Source: Micromonospora violae
GTDB taxonomy: Bacteria > Actinomycetota > Actinomycetes > Mycobacteriales > Micromonosporaceae
NCBI RefSeq assembly: GCF_004217135.1
Contig: NZ_SHKK01000001.1
Span: 4,092,001-4,156,000, forward strand
DNA: 64,000 nucleotides
Direction of reading: 5' to 3'
The notes under the pieces are model-generated. The model had not been told where the DNA came from, did not search any database, and saw only the letters and a list, made by a program, of their open reading frames with translations. Made by a program: the position numbers and the translations under genes. Position 1 is the stretch's first letter, and each line of letters opens with the position of its first letter. Positions 36,554-44,627 of the stretch are shown one piece after another.

Positions 36554-36608
36554 GATCCGAGCATAGGGAGCCGATCGGTGTCCCCGCCTCGGGATGGACA
36601 CCCCAGAC

Positions 36609-36647
36609 ACATGCCTTGACAGTCATATGAATAACGAGGCATGTTAG
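36609..36647 (+). promoter_or_regulatory. ArsR promoter with overlapping inverted-repeat operator
   Basis: ACATGCCT (36609-36616) and AGGCATGT (36637-36644) form a perfect inverted repeat around a TCATATGA palindrome. TTGACA (36616-36621) is a consensus -35; TGTTAG (36642-36647) is the best -10, though 20 bp away. The ArsR start is only 5 bp further, so the message may be leaderless. Binding by the ArsR product is inferred. Confidence 0.5.
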
Positions 36648-36651
36648 GTTG

Positions 36652-36963
36652 GTGTCCACCGACGCCTTCGCCGTCCTTGCCGAGCCCACCCGGCGCCGGA
36701 TCCTCGATCAGCTCCGCGACGCCGAACGCAGCGTGGGCGAGCTGGTCGACGGGCTCGGGGTCAGCCAGCCGGCCGTCTCCAAACACCTACGGGTGCTTCG
36801 CGACGCCGGATTCGTCACCTGCCGGACGGCCGCCCGTCAGCGGATCTACCGCCTCGACCCCGGCCCGTTGCGGGACGTCGACGGCTGGCTCGACCCGTAC
36901 CGGCGACTCTGGGCCCGACACCTGGACGCCCTGGAACGGCACCTCGACAGTCAGGAGCAGTGA
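36652..36963 (+). CDS. ArsR-family winged-helix repressor
   Basis: This 103-residue regulator has the ArsR signature: FAVLAEPTRRRILDQL, VGELVDGLGVSQPAVSKHLRVL and RQRIYRLDPGPL. There is no cysteine-rich metal site, so it belongs to the non-metal ArsR group that is paired with SRPBCC proteins. The start is a GTG at 36652 (a TTG one codon upstream is possible). The stop codon directly abuts the ATG of the SRPBCC gene (TGAATG), so they form an operon. Confidence 0.88.
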   Translation: MSTDAFAVLAEPTRRRILDQLRDAERSVGELVDGLGVSQPAVSKHLRVLRDAGFVTCRTAARQRIYRLDPGPLRDVDGWLDPYRRLWARHLDALERHLDSQEQ

Positions 36964-37494
36964 ATGGACCGCGACGCGTTTCGCCCGAGCCCACCCGCCG
37001 ACGTGCACGCCGAGCCGGCCGACGCCGGCGCGACGCTGGTCTTCGTCCGCGACCTGCGGCATCCGCCAGCCACCGTCTGGGCGGCCCTGACCGATCCGGC
37101 CCAGCTCGCACAGTGGGCGCCGTTCCTCGCCGACCGCGATCTCGGCAACGCCGGTGCCGTCGTGCTCACCCTCGTCGACGGCGAGACCACCCAGGAGGAT
37201 CCGGCGACGGTACGCCGGGCCGAGCCGCCGCACCTGCTGGAGTACACCTGGGGCGACGACCTGCTGCGCTGGGAGCTGAGCCCGCTGGGCAACGGCACCC
37301 GGCTCACCCTGCGGCACACCGTCGCCGACCGGGGCATGCTGCCGATGGTCGCGGCCGGCTGGCACCTCTGCCTCGACGTGGCCGACCGGCTGCTCGACGG
37401 CGATCCGGTCGGCCCGATCCGCGGCGCGGAGGCCAAGGACTTCGGCTGGCCCGAGCTGCGCGACGCGTACGCCGAACGGCTCGGCCCGGGCTGA
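36964..37494 (+). CDS. SRPBCC (AHSA1-like) domain protein
   Basis: This 176-residue protein has the AHSA1/START-like pattern: FVRDLRHPPATVWAALTDP near the N-terminus, then HLLEYTWGDDLLRWEL and GTRLTLRHTV. These proteins bind hydrophobic ligands or act as cofactors. The ArsR-SRPBCC pairing is common in actinobacteria, where the ArsR protein often controls the pair. Ligand unknown. Confidence 0.85.
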   Translation: MDRDAFRPSPPADVHAEPADAGATLVFVRDLRHPPATVWAALTDPAQLAQWAPFLADRDLGNAGAVVLTLVDGETTQEDPATVRRAEPPHLLEYTWGDDLLRWELSPLGNGTRLTLRHTVADRGMLPMVAAGWHLCLDVADRLLDGDPVGPIRGAEAKDFGWPELRDAYAERLGPG

Positions 37495-37541
37495 CCGGTG
37501 CGGTCCCGGCGGCCTCGGAGCCCGAAGCCGCCGGAACCCGG

Positions 37542-38582
37542 TCAGACGTACGGCCGCTTGGCGTACGCCTCGCGGAGCGCGGTCAACCCGGCCGCCTTCG
37601 GCGTCAGGGTGCCCCACCCGGAGTTGAAGTAGTTGGTGCGCACGATCCGTGGTCCACGCTCGGCGTTGAGCTGGGCGATGGCCGCCGGCACGGTGGCGAT
37701 CCAGGCCGCCTGGTTCGGGATCTCGGCCACCCTGACTCCCCACTCGGCGATGATCACGGGCCGGGACAGCGCCACCGGGCCGAGATCCGCCACCGCCCAG
37801 TCCTTGGTACGACGGAACCGGGCCAGCGCGGTGTGGCTGGCGTTGGTGGCGTACGCGTTCCACTGGAGGTAGTCGAGGCGCGACATCAGCGACTCCGGGT
37901 GGGTGCGCTGGAAACAGGCTCGGTCGAAGCCGCCCAGCCCCACCGAGAAGGTCGTCCCGGCCGGCAGCGTCCGTGCCTTGAACCACGTCAGGATGTAGTT
38001 CATCGCCTGCACCGCCCGAGCGTCCGACTCGGCCCAGCTGTACGCCTTGCCGTCCTCGGTGGTGCCGAACTCGTGGTCCGTGTCCAACTCCGAGGCGAGT
38101 TGGATGTTCACCCCGAAGCCGAGCGTGCGGTACTGCGACAGCGCGCGGGCCAGCAACCCGTCGCACTGCCCCTTGAGCACCTGTCCGTATCCGTACGCCC
38201 TCGGCCAGGTGGTCCCGGGTCGCTGCTGGATGGTCATGGTCGGTGCGGGCACGGTGTAGGTGGTGCCGTCCACCGCGAAGCTCTGCGTCCCGTAGCTCGA
38301 CGCACCGTAGTGCTTCAACTCCAGGACCATGTTCATCTGCACCCCGGCCCTGCCCAGGCTGACCAGCCAGGGCCGGTTGTAGCCGGGGAAGACGTAACCG
38401 TCGGCGAGGCTGCGGTACTGGGTGAGGGACCGGAAGTTGCCGCCGGCCATGTCGGCGGTCGGGTCGGCGCCCCCGGAGAGGTAGTAGCCGCCGAGCACGG
38501 GTTGACCCAGGCTGTAGTCGGCGGCGGCCGTCGTGGTGTTGCCGGCGGCATCACGGACCTGGACGGTGACCCGGGGCATCAC
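37542..38582 (-). CDS. Glycoside-hydrolase-like protein (C-terminal part of a split gene)
   Basis: The 346-residue frame starts in the middle of an Ig-like domain (VTVQVRDAAGNTTTAAADYSL) and continues into a TIM-barrel-like region with YGYGQVLKGQCDG, VNIQLASELDTDHEFG, DYLQWNAYA and RPVIIAEWGVR. The last is the position where glycanases carry their catalytic glutamate. The N-terminal part lies in another frame (38579-38848) and the two overlap by 4 bp. No signal peptide is present in either frame. It may be a glycanase-like or phage-associated protein; I am not certain of the family. Confidence 0.6.
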   Translation of the reverse strand: MMPRVTVQVRDAAGNTTTAAADYSLGQPVLGGYYLSGGADPTADMAGGNFRSLTQYRSLADGYVFPGYNRPWLVSLGRAGVQMNMVLELKHYGASSYGTQSFAVDGTTYTVPAPTMTIQQRPGTTWPRAYGYGQVLKGQCDGLLARALSQYRTLGFGVNIQLASELDTDHEFGTTEDGKAYSWAESDARAVQAMNYILTWFKARTLPAGTTFSVGLGGFDRACFQRTHPESLMSRLDYLQWNAYATNASHTALARFRRTKDWAVADLGPVALSRPVIIAEWGVRVAEIPNQAAWIATVPAAIAQLNAERGPRIVRTNYFNSGWGTLTPKAAGLTALREAYAKRPYV

Positions 38583-38848
38583 GCCACCGACCGATACACG
38601 GCCACGGAGCCGTTGTCGGAGACCCGGGTCCAGGTCCGTCCGGAGTTGTCGGTGACGGTCACGGTGAGCGGGTCGATGACCGCCGTGACCTTGACCGGCG
38701 CGCTGCTGTTGCCCTGCGCGTCGGTGACCACGATGGTGACGGTCAGCGGTTTGGTGTCGGCATCTGAGTAGGTGACGGTCAGCAGCATCTGGTCACCCGG
38801 CGTGAAGACGGATGCGTTCAGGGCTGCGGTCGCGGTGGGAGCGGCCAT
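38579..38848 (-). CDS. Ig-like domain N-terminal part of the split glycanase-like gene
   Basis: The 89-residue frame carries one Ig/Big-type beta-sandwich (QMLLTVTYSDADTKPLTVTI) and the first half of a second (VTVTDNSGRTWTRVSDNGSV), which stops at VYRSVA. The second half of that domain continues in the next frame after GTGATG. This is what a one-base frameshift inside one original gene would produce, although coupled translation through the GTGA overlap is also possible. No signal peptide. Confidence 0.5.
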   Translation of the reverse strand: MAAPTATAALNASVFTPGDQMLLTVTYSDADTKPLTVTIVVTDAQGNSSAPVKVTAVIDPLTVTVTDNSGRTWTRVSDNGSVAVYRSVA

Positions 38849-39292
38849 GTCGGGCCCTTTCTGGCTCGGTCGCCTGGGCTCGGCGCGCGGTCAGACGACG
38901 CCGGACCCCGGCGGGGTCCACAGTGCGAAAGGCCGGCGGGGCACGGGGACGACCAGCACGGCCGGCGGACGGCGTTGCCTGACCGTCGGCGGTGCTGACG
39001 TCCCTGTCCCGGTGGGCGGAGGCACCCCTGCTGGCGCCCGCAGGGGTGTCGGTGGCAGCCACGGCCTGTCGTACGCGGGATCGGCACGGCAGCTGTGCCG
39101 TGACCGCCACGGCTTCGAGGCCGGGCTGGGTGAGGGCGGCACCGGCGCGGACGGTACTGTCCCTACCGGTCCGGAGGATCGGGATGTGGCCCGCCACCCG
39201 TCTACCTCCACCTGCCCCAAGAGTGCTCTACCAGGGGCTTTACCGTCTTGTCCGAATTGCGACAACGCCCGGTGAGGCGGCGCGACGCCTAC
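38849..39292. other. Intergenic stretch with two perfect hairpins
   Basis: No convincing gene is seen; the open frames here are proline/arginine-rich shadows. Two perfect hairpins are present: CACCCCTGC/GCAGGGGTG with an 8-nt loop at 39023-39048, and CACGGCA/TGCCGTG with a 4-nt loop at 39085-39102. They could be leader or attenuator structures for the split glycanase-like gene, or a small RNA. No evidence of transcription is available. Confidence 0.35.
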
Positions 39293-39847
39293 TCAGTCGA
39301 GGTGGTCGGCCGGGACGGTCTGGAGCAACCAGGCCAGCGGCATGCGTGCCCGCGCCTCGTAGGTGCCGTCGCCGCTGAGCCGGTGCAGCGTGACTGTCTG
39401 CGCGCCGTCCCGATCGACCACCCAGTACTGCGGGATCCCCGCCGACGCGTATTCGCGGACCTTGGTCACCGAGTCCATCGCCTCCGAGCCCGGCGAGACG
39501 ATCTCCACGACGAGCACGACGTCGGAGACCGCCGCCCAGACGCTGCGCGACGGCGGCTTACGCCAGACACTCAGGTCGGGAATGCGGCCACCGTCACCGT
39601 CCGGTCCGGGGATGCGCACACCGACTGCCTGAAGCACCTGCTCGGCGGGCCACCCCGCCACGATCAGCCAGGCGAAGAGGCGACTGGCGATCGTGGCGTG
39701 TTCCGAATCGGGCGGCGGCATGACCGAGAGAACCCCCTCGGGGCTGGTCTCGTAGCGGTGACCGTTCGGATCGGCGGCGTTCATCGCCGCCACGTCGTCG
39801 AGCGTCACAACGGCGGGCATGTGCATGCCGACAGCCTCAGCGCTCAT
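39293..39847 (-). CDS. Uma2 family (DUF820) PD-(D/E)XK nuclease-like protein
   Basis: This 184-residue protein has the Uma2 layout: RYETSPEGVLSVMPPPDSEHATIASRL, then the PD-(D/E)XK-like core GRIPDLSVWRKP and VVLVVEIVSPGSEAMD, and YASAGIPQYWVVD. Uma2 proteins are numerous in actinobacteria and cyanobacteria and are predicted endonucleases of unclear role. The ATG at 39847 (MSAEAV) is preferred. It is transcribed after, but not obviously with, the aldo/keto reductase. Confidence 0.87.
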   Translation of the reverse strand: MSAEAVGMHMPAVVTLDDVAAMNAADPNGHRYETSPEGVLSVMPPPDSEHATIASRLFAWLIVAGWPAEQVLQAVGVRIPGPDGDGGRIPDLSVWRKPPSRSVWAAVSDVVLVVEIVSPGSEAMDSVTKVREYASAGIPQYWVVDRDGAQTVTLHRLSGDGTYEARARMPLAWLLQTVPADHLD

Positions 39848-39895
39848 GAGTCTCATCCTAGGTGACCAGCGGCGTCGATCACTGCACCTGACGGC

Positions 39896-40915
39896 TCAGC
39901 GACGCCGCAGCGCCGGGTCGAGCAGGGCCGGCGGGGTGTCGAACTTCTCGCCTGCGGCGAGGTCGACGCCGGGTGCGACGATCGCGTCGATCGCGTCGAG
40001 CACGTCGGCGGGGAGGACGGTGTCCGCGGCGGCGAGTTGGCTGTGCAGGTGGTCCATGGTGCGGGGGCCGATGATGGCGCTGGTCACGGCGGGGTGCGCG
40101 GTGACGAAGCCGAGGGCGAGCTGGATCAGGGTGAGCCCCGCCTCGTCGGCGACGGTGACCAGCTGCTCGACGGCGTCGAGCCGGGCCTGATTGGCCGGGA
40201 TGCTGAGGTCGAAGCGGGCGGGCAGGACCGCCGAACGGCTGGTGGTGATCTCCCGGCCGGCCCGGATCGCGCCGGAGAGCCAGCCCGAGGCGAGCGGGCT
40301 CCAGGCGAGCACACCGAGCCCGTACTGCTCGGTCACCGGCAGGACGTGGGCCTCGATCCCCCGTTGCAGGATCGAGTAGCTGGGCTGCTCGGTGACGTAC
40401 CGGCTCAGGTGGTGCTCCCGGGCGGCCCACTCGGCCTGCACGAGGCGGTACGCGGGGAAGGTCGAGGCGCCGAAGTAGCGGATCTTCCCGGCCCGTTGCA
40501 GGTCGGTCAGCGCCGACAGGGTCTCCTCGTCGCTGGTGGTCGGATCCCACCGGTGGATCTGGTAGAGGTCGACGTGGTCGACGTTGAGGCGGCGCAGGCT
40601 GTTGTCCAGTTCGGTGACCAGCCAGCGGCGCGAGCTGCCCCGCTGGTGGCGCGCGTCGCCCATCGGCATGCCGGCCTTGGTGGCCAGCACGATGTCGTCG
40701 CGGCGGCCGGCGATGGCCTTACCCACCATCTGCTCCGACTCGCCCTGGCTGTACATGTCGGCGGTGTCGATCAGGTTGATTCCGGCGTCGAGCGCGGCGT
40801 CGACGATCGCCGTTGCCTCATCCTGGGTGGTGTGCCCCAGTTTGCCGAAGTTCATCGCGCCCAGTGCGAGGGTGCTGACCTGGACGCCGGTGCGCCCCAG
40901 AGTGCGGTACTGCAT
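39896..40915 (-). CDS. Aldo/keto reductase
   Basis: This 339-residue protein has the typical AKR features: MQYRTLGRTGVQVSTLALGA at the start, NLIDTADMYSQGESE (catalytic Asp/Tyr), VLATKAG, VDLYQIHRWDP (His of the tetrad) and a C-terminal NADPH-binding part. The substrate is unknown. It is divergent from a TetR regulator across two operator-like palindromes, so it is probably repressed by that TetR. The ATG at 40915 is the family start. Confidence 0.9.
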   Translation of the reverse strand: MQYRTLGRTGVQVSTLALGAMNFGKLGHTTQDEATAIVDAALDAGINLIDTADMYSQGESEQMVGKAIAGRRDDIVLATKAGMPMGDARHQRGSSRRWLVTELDNSLRRLNVDHVDLYQIHRWDPTTSDEETLSALTDLQRAGKIRYFGASTFPAYRLVQAEWAAREHHLSRYVTEQPSYSILQRGIEAHVLPVTEQYGLGVLAWSPLASGWLSGAIRAGREITTSRSAVLPARFDLSIPANQARLDAVEQLVTVADEAGLTLIQLALGFVTAHPAVTSAIIGPRTMDHLHSQLAAADTVLPADVLDAIDAIVAPGVDLAAGEKFDTPPALLDPALRRR

Positions 40916-40979
40916 GGCTGTTCCTCCACGGAAGGGTTGAAGTGGCACTGGCCCACCCGCTCTGGCATCCTGAGCAAGT

Positions 40980-41021
40980 GGAACCATGTTCCGCTAAGAA
41001 CGATACGGAACAGCGTTCCGT
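40980..41021. promoter_or_regulatory. Twin palindromes, TetR operator candidates
   Basis: GGAAC-CAT-GTTCC (40980-40992) and ACGGAAC-AGC-GTTCCGT (41005-41021) share the GGAAC-N3-GTTCC core. They lie in the divergent region between the aldo/keto reductase and TetR genes, about 25 bp centre to centre, as for a cooperative TetR operator pair. Confidence 0.7.
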
Positions 41022-41048
41022 TTGCCAAGTGACGGAGGTAACGGCGCG

Positions 41049-41660
41049 GTGCCCGACATCGACAGCGGATCAGGACGATCGACCCCGCGGAAGCGGGCCG
41101 ACGCCCGGCGCAACGAGGCGACGCTGCTGGACGCCGCCGCCTCGACCTTCGTCACCTCCGGCGTGGACGCGCCCGTCCGGGACATCGCCGCCCGGGCCGG
41201 TGTCGGCGTCGGCACGATCTACCGCCACTTCCCGACCCGCGCCGACCTCATCGTCGCCGTCTACCGGCACCAGGTCGAGGCGTGCGCCGAGGCTGGCCCG
41301 GCACTGCTGGCCGACAGCAGCAGCGCGCACGCCGCCCTCGCCCAGTGGATCGACCTCTTCGTCGACTTCCTGGCCACCAAGCACGGCCTCGCCGAGGCAC
41401 TACAGTCCGACGACGCCGCCTTCGAGAAGCTGCACGCCTACTTCCTGGACCGCCTCGTCCCGGTGTGCGCCCAACTGCTCGACGCCGCCGCCACGGCAGG
41501 CGAGATCCGTCCCGACGTGACCGCCTTCGAGTTGCTGCGCGGGGTCGGCAATCTCTGCATCGGCGCCGGCGATCCCCGGTACGACGCGCGTCGCCTGGTC
41601 GGACTCCTCGTCGCCGGGCTGCGCCAACGCCAGAGCGCCGAGCCCCCGATAGCCTGTTGA
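41049..41660 (+). CDS. TetR-family transcriptional repressor
   Basis: This 203-residue protein has an N-terminal HTH (ARRNEATLLDAAASTFVTSG, DIAARAGVGVGTIYRHFPTR) and a TetR C-terminal ligand domain. The GTG at 41049 follows GGAGG by about 9 bp; the longer frame starts in the operator and was rejected. It likely represses itself and the divergent aldo/keto reductase through the GGAAC-N3-GTTCC palindromes. The inducer is unknown. Confidence 0.9.
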   Translation: MPDIDSGSGRSTPRKRADARRNEATLLDAAASTFVTSGVDAPVRDIAARAGVGVGTIYRHFPTRADLIVAVYRHQVEACAEAGPALLADSSSAHAALAQWIDLFVDFLATKHGLAEALQSDDAAFEKLHAYFLDRLVPVCAQLLDAAATAGEIRPDVTAFELLRGVGNLCIGAGDPRYDARRLVGLLVAGLRQRQSAEPPIAC

Positions 41661-41662
41661 TC

Positions 41663-42109
41663 ATGGCGGACTGGACGATCCGGGCGGCCTCGATGGCGGA
41701 CGTCGAGGCGGTGGCCGAGCTACGGGCCGTGGTGCTGCGGGCCGATCTGGAGCGGCTCGGGCGGTACGACGACCAACGGGTACGGCAGCGCCTGCGCGAC
41801 GGCTTCGCGCCGGCGTACACCTGGATCGTCGAGGTGGACGGCGCGTTCGCCGGCTGCGTGGCGCTGCGGCCCGACGGGGACGCCCACTGGCTGGAGCACT
41901 TCTACCTGGCCCCGCGCTGTCAGGGCAGCGGCATCGGCACGGCCGTGCTGCGGGAGCTGCTGGAGCGCTGCGACCGCGACGGCACGCTGGTCCGGCTGAA
42001 CGTGCTGCGGGGCAGCCCGGCCCGGCGGCTGTACGAGCGGCACGGTTTCGCCCTCGACAGCGAGGATCCGGTGGACGTGTTCATGGTCCGCACACCGGCG
42101 AGCCGCTGA
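41663..42109 (+). CDS. GNAT-family N-acetyltransferase
   Basis: This 148-residue single-domain GNAT has IRAASMADVEAVAELRA, FAGCVALRPDGD, HFYLAPRCQGSGIGTAVLREL (acetyl-CoA site) and RLYERHGFALD. The ATG at 41663 follows the TetR stop (TGATCATG) by 2 bp, so it is in the TetR operon. It is convergent with the HD-domain gene. Substrate unknown. Confidence 0.88.
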   Translation: MADWTIRAASMADVEAVAELRAVVLRADLERLGRYDDQRVRQRLRDGFAPAYTWIVEVDGAFAGCVALRPDGDAHWLEHFYLAPRCQGSGIGTAVLRELLERCDRDGTLVRLNVLRGSPARRLYERHGFALDSEDPVDVFMVRTPASR

Positions 42110-42115
42110 CCAGCG

Positions 42116-42709
42116 TCACCCACGTACCGGATGGGTGGCCTGGAAGGCGAGCCGGCGGTCCGCGTCGGCGGCGATCCGGTCGAGGATGTCGTCCAGGTCG
42201 AGGAAGACCGACCACCGCTCCCGGCCGGTGGCGTCGGCCAGCCGGTCCACGAGCAACTCCTCCAGGTCGGTGACCCGCTTCCCCTTCCACACCTTGTCGG
42301 CCACGCTGACCAGCAGGTCGTCGACGCCGATGCCGTCCTGGTGCCAGGACGCGTGGTCCCGCGCGAACCGGGCCGACGACTCGGCGACGCCGTGCTGGAG
42401 CAGCAGCTCGTAGCCGGCGGGCTCGTGCGCGGACCCGGGCCCGGACAGCTCCTCCGGGTGCCGGACCTTGCCGATGTCGTGGGTGGCGGCGCCGAAGAGC
42501 ACCGCCTCCCGGTCGAACGAAAGCTGCGGGAACCGCTCGGCCATCGCGCCGCTGAGCTGCGCGGCGACGTCGTGCACGGCCCGCAGGTGCGCGGCGAGGC
42601 GCGGCGGCGCGTGCAGGGCCTCCAGCAGGGCGACGACCTGGTCGGGCAGGGGCCGCAGCGGCGGGTCCGCGGGGGCGGTGAGGGCACGGCGCAGGGGGTC
42701 GGGGGTCAC
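42116..42709 (-). CDS. HD-domain phosphohydrolase
   Basis: This 197-residue protein contains the HD-fold metal motif: HLRAVHDVAAQL (first His), FGAATHDIGKVRHP (HD), and DHASWHQDG further on (conserved His). HD enzymes hydrolyse phosphomonoesters of nucleotides and similar substrates. It resembles small stand-alone actinobacterial HD proteins. It is convergent with the GNAT gene; the divergent membrane protein starts about 100 bp upstream. Confidence 0.85.
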   Translation of the reverse strand: MTPDPLRRALTAPADPPLRPLPDQVVALLEALHAPPRLAAHLRAVHDVAAQLSGAMAERFPQLSFDREAVLFGAATHDIGKVRHPEELSGPGSAHEPAGYELLLQHGVAESSARFARDHASWHQDGIGVDDLLVSVADKVWKGKRVTDLEELLVDRLADATGRERWSVFLDLDDILDRIAADADRRLAFQATHPVRG

Positions 42710-42811
42710 CGCAGCAAGGGTACGACCACCCCACGCTCGCGGCCCCTCTCTGCGGGCACCAAAGCTCGATCGCTTTGGCTACGCTCCTCCGCACAGACAA
42801 AGGAGTCGCCG

Positions 42812-43570
42812 GTGAGATACCGCCTACGGCCGGTCGCGATGGTCCTGCTCGGTGCGGTGCTGTTCGGCACGGTCGGCCTGAGCCTCGGCTCCTGGTACGC
42901 CGGCCGCGGCACCGCGCCATTCAACGTCGACCAGGCACAGGGCATGGCGGCGGAGCTGCTTCCCGGCACCGAATCAGTCGGGTCGGACGTCGGCCACCAC
43001 TACCGCTACGGGGTGATGGCTCCCGACGACTTCGGCTCGGCGTACGCGAGATTCCACTACAGCGACACTGCCACCTGCGGGCACTCCGAATCGGTGCAGC
43101 GCAACGCCACCGCGCTGGGTTGGCAGGGCAGTGACCGGGTGACGGGCACGCCCTGCGATGGCTGGCGGGCCGAGCGGGACGGGCTGACAGCCACGCTCAC
43201 CCAGGTGGACAGCATGGCGATCCTGAGCTTCACGCCAGCCGCGCCCGATGGTTATGTCACCGTCACGCTCGCTGCCACCGCCCTGGGCGCCGCGGCTGGA
43301 GCGGCGCTGTTCTGGCTGGTGGGACGGCAACGCCCACCCGTACCCCGACTGGTTGGCACGCTGGTGACGATCGTCCTCCTCCCGGGCGTCGTTTACACCT
43401 GGCAGGGCCTGATGGCGTACGGATGGGCTGAGCCGACGTGGCCGGTCTGGCGGGGCCTCGCGCCCGTGTTGGTGCCGCTGGCGCTCGTACTGCTGTTGGC
43501 CGGGCTGATCTTCTACGTGGGTCGACGGGAGCCGAGCCAGGTTTCCCGCCCGAGTGCGAGCCAGCTCTGA
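42812..43570 (+). CDS. Membrane protein of unknown function
   Basis: This 252-residue protein has one N-terminal membrane helix (about 9-30), an extracytoplasmic domain with two cysteines (CGHSESVQRNATALG and TPCDGW), and three C-terminal helices (about 145-235). The GTG at 42812 follows AAAGGAG by 6 bp; a longer open frame antisense to the HD gene was rejected. I do not recognise the family. Confidence 0.65.
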   Translation: MRYRLRPVAMVLLGAVLFGTVGLSLGSWYAGRGTAPFNVDQAQGMAAELLPGTESVGSDVGHHYRYGVMAPDDFGSAYARFHYSDTATCGHSESVQRNATALGWQGSDRVTGTPCDGWRAERDGLTATLTQVDSMAILSFTPAAPDGYVTVTLAATALGAAAGAALFWLVGRQRPPVPRLVGTLVTIVLLPGVVYTWQGLMAYGWAEPTWPVWRGLAPVLVPLALVLLLAGLIFYVGRREPSQVSRPSASQL

Positions 43571-43603
43571 GCCGTTCGCCGTGCGCCTGGATACTGTCTA
43601 GTC

Positions 43604-44545
43604 ATGCCGCTCAGTCCGGACGAGGTCGAGCTGTTCGAGCACTCCAGGGGTCGCCTGGAGGCGATCGCCTATCGCCTGCTGGGCTCGGCCAGCGACGCCG
43701 AGGACGCCGTCCAGGACACGTTCCTCCGCTGGCAGGCCGCCGACCGGGAGCACGTCGAGACGCCCGAGGCGTGGCTGACGAAGGTCCTCACCAACGTGTG
43801 CCTGAACCAGCTGACCTCGGCGCGGGCAAGGCGGGAGACGTACGTGGGCACGTGGCTGCCCGAACCGGTCCTCGCCGGGGACCGGATGCTCGGCCCGCTG
43901 GACACCGCCGAGCAGCGCGAATCGGTCTCGATGGCGGTGCTCACCCTGCTGGAGCGGTTGTCGCCGAACGAGCGCGCCGTGTACGTGCTGCGGGAGGCCT
44001 TCGGCTACTCGCACGGTGAAATCGCCGAGATCCTCGGTATCACCGAGTCGAACTGCCAGCAGACGTACCGACGTGCCAAGCAGCACGTCACCGCGGAGCG
44101 GGCCCGCACGGAGGTGGACCTGGCCGCCGCCCGGAAGGTCGTCGCGGAGTTCCTCACCGCGGCGAACAACGGGGAGATCCAGCGGCTGGTGGAGTTGCTG
44201 ACCGACAACGCGACGAGCACCGCCGACGGCGGCGGCAAGATCCCGGCCCGGACGGCGCCGATCGTCGGCGCACTGCCGGTGGCGAAGTTCCTGCGTGGCC
44301 AGCTGACGCCCGCCGACGTCAAACGGGACCTGCTCGGTGGCAACCCCGCCCTGCACGTCGCCACCGTCAACGGCGCTCCGGCGGTGGTGGTCGTGGTCGA
44401 CGACCGCGTCGTCGGCGTGATGTCGCTGGAGGTGACGCCCGAAGGCATCACCGCGATCCACAACCAGGTCAACCCCGACAAGCTCGACCGCGCCACCCGG
44501 CAGTGGTCCGCCTCCGAGCACGGGGAACCTTTCCACACCTGGTGA
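43604..44545 (+). CDS. ECF41-type sigma factor (SigJ-like)
   Basis: This 313-residue protein is an ECF sigma factor: sigma2 (YRLLGSASDAEDAVQDTFLRW) and sigma4 (LSPNERAVYVLREAFGYSHGEIAEILG), followed by a SnoaL/NTF2-like C-terminal extension. The diagnostic ECF41 motifs WLPEP, DGGGK and NPDKL are all present; in ECF41 this extension controls activity in place of an anti-sigma factor. The next gene is an FAD oxidoreductase, a usual ECF41 partner and probable target. Confidence 0.92.
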   Translation: MPLSPDEVELFEHSRGRLEAIAYRLLGSASDAEDAVQDTFLRWQAADREHVETPEAWLTKVLTNVCLNQLTSARARRETYVGTWLPEPVLAGDRMLGPLDTAEQRESVSMAVLTLLERLSPNERAVYVLREAFGYSHGEIAEILGITESNCQQTYRRAKQHVTAERARTEVDLAAARKVVAEFLTAANNGEIQRLVELLTDNATSTADGGGKIPARTAPIVGALPVAKFLRGQLTPADVKRDLLGGNPALHVATVNGAPAVVVVVDDRVVGVMSLEVTPEGITAIHNQVNPDKLDRATRQWSASEHGEPFHTW

Positions 44546-44565
44546 TCCAGGTCATAGCCAACTCC

Positions 44566-44591
44566 TGTCAGGAATCGCGTCGCTGCTCGGT
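44566..44591 (+). promoter_or_regulatory. Weak ECF41-type promoter candidate before the FAD oxidoreductase
   Basis: TGTCA at 44566-44570 matches the -35 core of ECF41 promoters (TGTCACA). A CGGT at 44588-44591, 17 bp later, only partly resembles the CGTC -10. Position and the sigma-target pairing support it; the match is incomplete. Confidence 0.3.
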
Positions 44592-44627
44592 TCAGGAAGC
44601 GACCACAACCGAGACAGGAGTGCCACC

